From: JBGPBY01 sp041481485
GTDB taxonomy: Bacteria > Acidobacteriota > Terriglobia > 20CM-2-55-15
Assembly: GCA_041481485.1 (NCBI GenBank)
Contig: JBGPBY010000181.1
Span: 1-12,345 of the forward strand
Length of the DNA stretch: 12,345 nucleotides
Direction of reading: 5' to 3'
The notes under the pieces were generated by a model. That model was not told the origin of the DNA, ran no database searches, and saw only the letters and a program-made list of their open reading frames with translations. How positions within the stretch are numbered: the stretch's first letter is position 1; the number at the start of each line of letters is the position of its first letter. This document shows positions 7,349 through 12,345 of this stretch, in pieces. The translations under genes and the position numbers were made by a program.

Positions 7349-7373
7349 CTGTGGGCGCGGTCTATGCCCGCTC
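7349..7373 (+). repeat. Hairpin repeat unit, copy f (forward, degenerate)
   Basis: CTGTGG is followed by GCGCGGTC, TAT and GCCCGCTC. Two changes in the right arm leave six of eight pairs. It sits at the same place in copy 2 as unit c does in copy 1. Confidence 0.75.
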
Positions 7374-7405
7374 GCGATCTGTGGGACTACATCCCTCAAA
7401 ATTGT

Positions 7406-7430
7406 GCGCGGTCATAGACCGCGCCTACAG
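7406..7430 (-). repeat. Hairpin repeat unit, copy g (reverse)
   Basis: This is a perfect reverse-oriented consensus copy: GCGCGGTC, ATA, GACCGCGC, CTACAG. It lies just downstream of the 3' end of the minus-strand ABC-transporter operon. Confidence 0.9.
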
Positions 7431-7444
7431 GCAGACGTGGCGTG

Positions 7445-9295
7445 CTACGGAATCACTCTGACTTCTGCTCTGGACGTCAGATTCGATAAGACCGTGACGG
7501 ATGTCCCGGCATTCTGGAATCGCGCCAGAAATTCCGGATTCATGAACGCGCCAGACAAGACGTTTTCCCAGGCGAAGATCTGATAATGCCCTGGCGGAAT
7601 GCTGTCCCATTTAAATGCACCGCTTTTGTCGGTGCGTGCGGTCAGATACAAATTCGGGTTCTGACGTCGAATTTCTGAAGGAACGAGAACCACCGTCACG
7701 CCTTGTGCCGCAGGTTTTCCATCGGCGCTCCGCACTGTACCTTCGACCATCCCGCCGCCAGTATTCACGATGACTTCCAGCGGACCCGGCTCGCGGGTGT
7801 CGACAACCAATCCGTTGTCATACACGCTGATGCCGTTCTGACGGATGTCTGCGACATACGCGCCTCGTGGAAGCGCCAAAACAGGCTGGATGCGATACCG
7901 GCCTGGTGGAACCACCGGGATCAGAAACGTCCCATCCGCTTCAATCCGAGGTGAGTATCGAGAAATCTCGTCATAGGATTCTGATGTTTCCGAATCGAAG
8001 GAACGTATCGAGTTGTCGTCGGACAACAGTGACAGGCGGAGTGCCGGTGAAGACGGACTTCCATCCACAAGCACCCGGCCTTTCACATCCACTCCCGGGG
8101 TGACCACAATGGCAACGTTTTCCACACTGTCCTGGCTCACTTCGATTGTGGTCCGTCCAAAGATCCACGCCTCATCCTTGCCGCCTGGAGTGCCTTCGGG
8201 ACCCCAGCCCCGGTCCACGAATTGTCGTGCAATCAAATCGTAAATGCCCGGCGGTACGTTGAAGAATTGAAAGCTGCCGTCTTCCGGATTGGCGTCCTGA
8301 ATTTCATTTCCGGAGGAGACAGGAGGCACTGCTCCGCCGTGTGGTGTGAGAATCACGATCGCGTCGAATTCAGAAAAGCCGGACGAAAGTGGCAATACGC
8401 TGGTCACTTTTCCGGAGACTCTCGTTCCCACTGCAGACTGAACCTGGACACTGATTCCGGACAATTCTTCACCGCCCTTGACGGCAATCGGAATGGCGTG
8501 CGACGGCTCTGTTGCCGCCGGATAAAACGTCAGCAGAGGAACAGGGTTGCGTTCCGCAGGGTCCAACCTTCGTGATGCCGGACGCGGCGCGGCGGTAAGC
8601 AGATATTCTCCAGGAGGCAGGGCAAAGAGACGATATCCCCCACGATCGTCTGTCGTCTTCGAGCTGACAAACTCAAGAACGGGCCGCCCGAAATTGTACG
8701 ACTCCCGATAGATTCCCACCGATGCGTTCACTAGAGGCTTTCCCGAAAGATCCGTCACTCGGCCGCTGATTGCGGCACCGGGGATCATGGAGATTTTCAT
8801 TTCCGAGGTCTGGTGAGCCGCCACGACGGCACTGCCGTATGCGAAAGGCCAGCTCACGCCGTTCACAGGCGGTCCGAAGAAACCCTGAGCCTGGACTATT
8901 CCGGTGACTTCTCCCTCAGGCACGTTGTCAAACGAGAAACGTCCTTCACTGTCCGATTTGCTTCGAAACGATTTCACTTGAGGAGCCGCCGGCGCTCCAG
9001 AGCTTGGATTTGAAAGCACCTCGACAACAAGACGCATGGTCTCCTGTGGGAACACCCAACCGTGGCTCGCCGACTCCAGAAGAGATCGAGCCTGTTCCGA
9101 ATTCATTAACGGCCCACCCGTGTTCACTGACAATTGAATGTCGGCGCCGGCAATGGGTTCGCTGGTTCCTGCGCGCGTGATCGTACCTTGAAGCGAGCCA
9201 GACGCGCGCGGGTCCGCCGGGACGCGGTTCTGTGGCTTCATGATCGTTGTCGATGCGGCAAACACAGCAATAGCAATCCATGCAGTTCTCTTCAT
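7445..9295 (-). CDS. Secreted protein with tandem carboxypeptidase-regulatory-like domains
   Basis: This 616-residue protein has an N-terminal signal peptide (MKRT, then the hydrophobic AWIAIAVFAA). It has no lipobox and no later membrane segment. The rest is about five β-sandwich units of the carboxypeptidase regulatory-like type, roughly 33-135, 174-236, 290-357, 401-470 and 513-577. Each ends in the typical turn (VPEGEVTGIV, LPPGEYLLTA, VPPGIYDLIA, VPPGRYRIQP, IPPGHYQIFA), preceded by G-x-F or G-x-Y strands (GRFSF, GGYRL, GSFQF, GTFLI, GAFKW). Such proteins are abundant in Acidobacteriota and act in binding or as structural modules; no catalytic domain is present. AGGAG lies 7 bp before the ATG. 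It begins 18 bp after the permease stop, so it is the last gene of the GntR-ABC operon, and may bind a ligand or partner outside the inner membrane. Its stop codon falls in the end of composite repeat copy 2. Confidence 0.9.
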   Translation of the reverse strand: MKRTAWIAIAVFAASTTIMKPQNRVPADPRASGSLQGTITRAGTSEPIAGADIQLSVNTGGPLMNSEQARSLLESASHGWVFPQETMRLVVEVLSNPSSGAPAAPQVKSFRSKSDSEGRFSFDNVPEGEVTGIVQAQGFFGPPVNGVSWPFAYGSAVVAAHQTSEMKISMIPGAAISGRVTDLSGKPLVNASVGIYRESYNFGRPVLEFVSSKTTDDRGGYRLFALPPGEYLLTAAPRPASRRLDPAERNPVPLLTFYPAATEPSHAIPIAVKGGEELSGISVQVQSAVGTRVSGKVTSVLPLSSGFSEFDAIVILTPHGGAVPPVSSGNEIQDANPEDGSFQFFNVPPGIYDLIARQFVDRGWGPEGTPGGKDEAWIFGRTTIEVSQDSVENVAIVVTPGVDVKGRVLVDGSPSSPALRLSLLSDDNSIRSFDSETSESYDEISRYSPRIEADGTFLIPVVPPGRYRIQPVLALPRGAYVADIRQNGISVYDNGLVVDTREPGPLEVIVNTGGGMVEGTVRSADGKPAAQGVTVVLVPSEIRRQNPNLYLTARTDKSGAFKWDSIPPGHYQIFAWENVLSGAFMNPEFLARFQNAGTSVTVLSNLTSRAEVRVIP

Positions 9296-9313
9296 GGGAG
9301 TTCTCCTGATTAA

Positions 9314-10903
9314 TTAGTTTGCGGGTACGATCTCGGCAGTCCACTCGCTGTGGCGAATGCCGGGAATGACGATCTTTCTCGTAAAGTGATCGACTGGCCG
9401 ATACGACGTCAAAGTAATCTTCGATTTGAACAAGTCCTTGCTACCTGAGGGATATCGCACAACGCCCGCCGGATCGCGAAGATAGGTGACTGTAGATATC
9501 GATGAACCGCCAGGTAGCAGTCTGCCGGCAAACGGGCCGTAGTCTCCGCTGCAGTTCATTGAAGGACGATTCACGTAGGGCGCCGGCGGATTTTGAAAGA
9601 CGGCGGTGTAACAATACGGTTTCGGCACTGGAGTACAGCCCAACTGAACTTCCATTTCGGAAGTATCGTCCCAGCTTGTAGAAACATAGTTCGAGCTAAG
9701 TATGCAATCCGTGCCATTAATCTTCATCGGCGCACCCATGGAGTGCATTCCCGACGAATCGACCGGCTTGAAAAGCGTCATCCAAAGTTGGATCTCCAGC
9801 TGCATCGGCTGAGTTTTGACCCGAGGATCGTTCATCGCCTCCTCTCTTGCCAATGCATACAATGGCGCAAATTCCAGCTTCAAATATCCCGGTCCATTCG
9901 CAGAGAAGTCGGCCTTTTGATCGAGACTAAGATCCCTCGATTCTCCTGAAGCAAAGACAGCTCGCGTAAAATACAGGTCCGCACGCAGGTAGGCGTCAGA
10001 AGGCAATCCGCTGATTCTCACAGGCAGATACATTTCTGGAGGGATCTCAGACTGGGTTGGCGGCATGAGTTTGTATCTAGCTCCGGAAGGATCGAAGGAC
10101 ACATCCACTCTCTCCCCCATGCCGGAATCTGACGAGAACTTCTCTCCAATCGCAAAGGCAGCTTTCCAGGGCAGGAAAAACAAAACAAGGACATACCCGA
10201 TCCAAACAATTCCTGTGACAAACCGGGAAGCCAGAGTTCGTCTCCGAAAATATTGCAGCATGAGGATTGAGGCCGTTCCCACAAGCAGAACCAAATTTGC
10301 CGCACTTTGTGAAACCCACTCAAAGCCGGTCTCTTGCGCTATCCGATAGATCCAGTTCACCTGCCAGTGATAGACATCGCTGAACATCAGGACCAGGAAG
10401 GAGACTCCAGCAATGGCCAGCGCCGCTGCAATCGCTTCCTTCAGGTTCTTTGTCAGGGAAAAAAACGCGAGCAGAGGAAGGCTCAACCCCAGGAGAATGA
10501 AAACGTTTCTTGAAACCGCGAATTCCAGCAATTGCCCGAGCGGAAAGTGATACGCGGCACCGTACAACAGGTCCCCTGCAAGCATCGGAATGTGGATTAA
10601 CAAAACTACCGACAGAATCTTCGCGAGCAGAAGGTCCCTGCGTCGAATCGGCCGCACAAGCCAGTCCTGACGCACGCCCGGAATGGCGTCCTGCTGCGCG
10701 ATGAGGCCAATGAGATATGCGCCGCCGATCACGATGGCAACAGGGACAACAGGAATCACATCGGCGGCGTTGTTGAAAGCCCCCGATCGATTCGCGCCGG
10801 AACGGAATGCAAGGTTCACGGCCGCGGCAATTTGAACGGCGGCAAACAACGCCGCGTAGGGCCAAAGCAGCTTCCAGTCTTTTTTAAAGATATTCCAGAT
10901 CAT
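9314..10903 (-). CDS. ABC transporter permease with large extracytoplasmic C-terminal domain
   Basis: This is a 529-residue integral membrane protein. Seven hydrophobic segments are visible: about 13-33, 49-70, 92-115, 134-150, 157-176, 203-218 and 228-253. Positive loops (WLVRPIRRRDLLLAKI after segment 2, TKNLKEA after 4, YFRRRTLASR after 6) place the N-terminus inside. The last ~275 residues are then outside: a soluble, β-rich region with no recognised motif. The charged loop after segment 2 is typical of ABC-2-type permeases that partner YtrB-like ATPases. Its ATG overlaps the ATPase stop codon (ATGA), so the two are coupled. Bacterial relatives of this arrangement act in export or in sensing cell-envelope damage; the cargo here cannot be read from sequence. 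Half-transporters of this kind usually dimerise, since no second permease is encoded nearby. Confidence 0.85.
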   Translation of the reverse strand: MIWNIFKKDWKLLWPYAALFAAVQIAAAVNLAFRSGANRSGAFNNAADVIPVVPVAIVIGGAYLIGLIAQQDAIPGVRQDWLVRPIRRRDLLLAKILSVVLLIHIPMLAGDLLYGAAYHFPLGQLLEFAVSRNVFILLGLSLPLLAFFSLTKNLKEAIAAALAIAGVSFLVLMFSDVYHWQVNWIYRIAQETGFEWVSQSAANLVLLVGTASILMLQYFRRRTLASRFVTGIVWIGYVLVLFFLPWKAAFAIGEKFSSDSGMGERVDVSFDPSGARYKLMPPTQSEIPPEMYLPVRISGLPSDAYLRADLYFTRAVFASGESRDLSLDQKADFSANGPGYLKLEFAPLYALAREEAMNDPRVKTQPMQLEIQLWMTLFKPVDSSGMHSMGAPMKINGTDCILSSNYVSTSWDDTSEMEVQLGCTPVPKPYCYTAVFQNPPAPYVNRPSMNCSGDYGPFAGRLLPGGSSISTVTYLRDPAGVVRYPSGSKDLFKSKITLTSYRPVDHFTRKIVIPGIRHSEWTAEIVPAN

Positions 10904-11811
10904 AGTTCCCCATTTTCTGCAGGACGTTTGGTCCGCGCGTGTCGTGTCAGAGTCGTAAAGATCGATCGCAGGGTCATGGCTTCAGCATCGATGTTCCTTA
11001 CCCCATCGATTTGCTTGCGGACTCGCTCGCCCAGTTCCCGTTCCGAGTAATGACCGTCCACAAATGTCAGCACGCTGCCCACGGCCTGAATGTTCATCCA
11101 GCCGTTGGGATTGGCGATGGGCAGGGTGGCGTCGCGATCCAGAGTGACGCGCACTTCGCGGAAGCGATCCGCGAGACCACCCATGGACTCCTGGAACAAC
11201 AGCCGGCCTTCTTCGATGAACGCGACATCGGTAGTCATGCCGGCGATTTCGTCGAGTTCATGGGAAGAAATCAGCACCGTCATTTCATCGGCCTGGCCCA
11301 GGAGACCTTGCATGAGTTCTTCACGCACGAGCAGATCCAACCCGCTGAATGGTTCATCGAGGATCAGCAGTTTCGGATGGAAAGGCAGGGCGCAGGCCAG
11401 CGCCATCTTCATCCGCATACCATGGGACAGATCGCGGATTCGCCGTTTCGGCGGCAAGTCCAGCTGCCGCCGGACAGAAGTCTCCAGGTCGCGGTCCCAG
11501 GTGGGATAAAACGGCCGGATATAGTCCACGTATTCGGCGACGGTGAGTGCACCGGGGAATTCCTGACTCTCGGCGACATATCCGATCTGAGAGAGTTCCT
11601 TCGGCGAAATGCGGCGCGAGTCGACGCCAAGAATGCGCACGTGTCCCCGCGTCGGCTCCATAATATTCATCAGGATTTTAAGGGTGGTGGTCTTTCCTGC
11701 GCCATTGGCGCCGATCAATGCCATAGCGCTTCCCGGCTCAACGTTAAACGACAGTCCGCGCAGCGCGTCATGCCGCCTGAAAGTTTTCCAGAGATTCTCC
11801 ACATGAATCAT
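10900..11811 (-). CDS. ABC transporter ATP-binding protein, YtrB-like
   Basis: This is the ATPase subunit of the transporter formed with the adjoining permease. From ATG at 11811 it has 303 residues starting MIHVENLWKTF, the usual family start. That ATG overlaps the GntR stop codon as ATGA, so the in-frame start 13 codons upstream is rejected. Motifs are Walker A GANGAGKT (34-41), Q-loop Gln83, signature LSHGM (128-132), Walker B LLILDEP with Asp152 and Glu153, a D-loop GLD, and the switch His184. The signature lacks the usual second Gly (LSGG), with His instead, which is common in this subfamily. A ~90-residue C-terminal region beyond the nucleotide-binding domain is typical of ATPases in GntR-regulated exporter operons. 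Confidence 0.93.
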   Translation of the reverse strand: MIHVENLWKTFRRHDALRGLSFNVEPGSAMALIGANGAGKTTTLKILMNIMEPTRGHVRILGVDSRRISPKELSQIGYVAESQEFPGALTVAEYVDYIRPFYPTWDRDLETSVRRQLDLPPKRRIRDLSHGMRMKMALACALPFHPKLLILDEPFSGLDLLVREELMQGLLGQADEMTVLISSHELDEIAGMTTDVAFIEEGRLLFQESMGGLADRFREVRVTLDRDATLPIANPNGWMNIQAVGSVLTFVDGHYSERELGERVRKQIDGVRNIDAEAMTLRSIFTTLTRHARTKRPAENGEL

Positions 11812-12209
11812 TTGCGATTTTTCTCCACGGGCGGTTCGAGCTTTGCCCACTGCGTTTCTACCGCGTTGACGACATCTTTCAAATCGGCTCCGACCCGTTT
11901 TGCTGCAACGACAAGCTGCTCGACCTCGTGCTGCAGCACGCGCTTCTTGTCGCCCGATCGGGCTTCCGGTCTCTCGGCGACAACTGTGCCAAGTCCAGGA
12001 CGTGCTTCCAGCAGCCGCTCCTGAATGAGGTGTTGAATGACTTTGTGCGCCGTATTCGGATGAATCTTGAGACTGGCGGCAAGCGCCCGGACGGACGGGA
12101 AAGGCTGCCCCGGCAGAAATTCGCCGCTGATAAAGGCCTTTTGCGCGGCATAGACAACCTGATCGAAAATGGAGTCGCCGGGCTTGAGCGTCACGCTGAA
12201 TAGTGTCAC
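11808..12209 (-). CDS. GntR-family transcriptional regulator, YtrA type
   Basis: This is a short one-domain repressor. The winged helix-turn-helix spans the conserved GDSIFDQVVYAAQKAFISG, FPSVRALAASLKIHPNTAHK and GLGTVVAE. A ~35-residue helical tail follows, as in YtrA proteins (~130 aa), instead of a ligand-binding FadR/HutC domain. It is first in an operon with the ABC genes and overlaps the ATPase gene (ATGA), so it very likely represses that operon in response to an envelope or compound signal. The start is uncertain. GTG at 12209 (133 aa) and GTG at 12194 (128 aa) fit the family length; ATG at 12227 or 12284 would run translation through the inverted-repeat operator and the candidate -35 box. 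No Shine-Dalgarno is seen, so a leaderless transcript is possible. Confidence 0.88.
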   Translation of the reverse strand: MTLFSVTLKPGDSIFDQVVYAAQKAFISGEFLPGQPFPSVRALAASLKIHPNTAHKVIQHLIQERLLEARPGLGTVVAERPEARSGDKKRVLQHEVEQLVVAAKRVGADLKDVVNAVETQWAKLEPPVEKNRK

Positions 12210-12225
12210 ATCACTAATGTGACAC
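12203..12225. promoter_or_regulatory. Inverted-repeat operator of the GntR-ABC operon
   Basis: GTGTCACAT (12203-12211) and ATGTGACAC (12217-12225) form a perfect 9-bp inverted repeat around CACTA. Further TGTGACA and TGTCA half-sites follow to 12243. A dyad of this size over the promoter and start of a GntR gene is the normal layout for an autoregulatory GntR dimer site. The assignment of binding is inferred. Confidence 0.7.
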
Positions 12226-12244
12226 ATGTGACAGTGAGTGTCAA
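12216..12244 (-). promoter_or_regulatory. Candidate promoter of the GntR-ABC operon
   Basis: On the minus strand a consensus TTGACA (12244-12239) is followed after 17 bp by CACATT (12221-12216, 3 of 6 matches to TATAAT). The predicted start falls near 12209, at the GTG codon, inside the operator. This fits repression by occlusion. The -10 assignment is weak. Confidence 0.45.
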
Positions 12245-12285
12245 TAGCGGGGGGTTGAATTTTTAGATTGGCCGCGATGCGCATT

Positions 12286-12305
12286 CCACCGGCTTACGCC
12301 GGTGG
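12286..12305. repeat. Hairpin CCACCGGC-TTAC-GCCGGTGG
   Basis: This is a perfect 8-bp stem with a four-base TTAC loop, unrelated in sequence to the 25-bp units. It lies upstream of the GntR operon promoter. A second GC-rich hairpin (GCCGC/GCGGC, 12317-12332) follows. Only one copy is in the window, so calling it a dispersed repeat is an inference. The remaining bases to 12345 hold no gene that I can see. Confidence 0.6.
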
Positions 12306-12345
12306 CTATGGGGAGTGCCGCCGCTCCGCGGCTCAACAAGGAAGC

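Larger units (their letters stand above)
7278..7448. repeat. Composite ~170-bp repeat element, copy 2
   Basis: This is a direct copy of the element at 5441-5616, with the same ends (CCCCCTGTAG and GTGGCGTGCTAC) and hairpin units e, f (forward) and g (reverse). The spacer between f and g (about 7371-7405) is the reverse complement of the c-d spacer of copy 1. Its right end contains the stop codon of the next minus-strand gene (7445-7447). Confidence 0.8.

Noticed and set aside
5441..7448. CRISPR array
   Set aside because: The repeated units are palindromic, in mixed orientation and irregularly spaced. The spacers are themselves repeated, and no cas gene is present.
10939..12024. Long open frame on the plus strand, 361 codons, across the ATPase and GntR genes
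   Set aside because: It is antisense to two clear genes and reads as a shadow rich in His, Gln and Arg with no domain.
12203..12245. CRP-type binding site (TGTGA-N6-TCACA)
   Set aside because: TGTGA and TCACA occur, but in inverted order and at the wrong spacing. The 9-bp dyad at the GntR gene explains them better.

Overview
The window looks like a moderately GC-rich bacterial chromosome, most plausibly an Acidobacteriota member. This assignment is inferred. It rests on a large secreted protein built from carboxypeptidase-regulatory-like repeats placed in a GntR/ABC operon, on the VLCAD/thiolase-like/DUF35 gene mix, and on the hairpin-forming intergenic repeats. No rRNA, tRNA, CRISPR array, transposase or phage gene is visible.

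Plus strand, 63-5450: a tight four-gene acyl-CoA operon. It encodes an acetyl-CoA-synthetase-family acyl-CoA ligase, a thiolase-fold protein whose nucleophilic Cys position holds Gly, a DUF35 zinc-ribbon/OB-fold partner, and a VLCAD/ACAD9-type acyl-CoA dehydrogenase. The last two junctions are ATGA overlaps. The set resembles a module that activates an acid, desaturates it and cleaves it. The missing Cys points to aldolase-type C-C cleavage (as in the steroid-degrading Ltp2/DUF35 pair) rather than ordinary thiolysis. No hydratase is encoded here.

5441-7448: one minus-strand gene (5652-7184) for a secreted, Cys-rich protein with a degenerate M23-like fold. It lies between two direct copies of a ~170-bp composite repeat. 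Each copy carries three copies of a 25-bp hairpin unit in the same forward-forward-reverse order. The ~33-bp spacer between units 2 and 3 is inverted in one copy relative to the other. A seventh unit lies at the left window edge, just before the acyl-CoA operon.

Minus strand, 12209-7445: a four-gene operon read right to left. It encodes a YtrA-type GntR repressor, an ABC ATPase, a seven-TM permease with a ~275-residue extracytoplasmic C-terminal domain, and a secreted 616-aa protein with about five carboxypeptidase-regulatory-like β-sandwich repeats. The first two junctions are ATGA overlaps and the last gap is 18 bp. A 9-bp-arm inverted repeat over the start of the GntR gene is a good candidate autoregulatory operator. 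The right edge (12286-12345) holds a different hairpin repeat.
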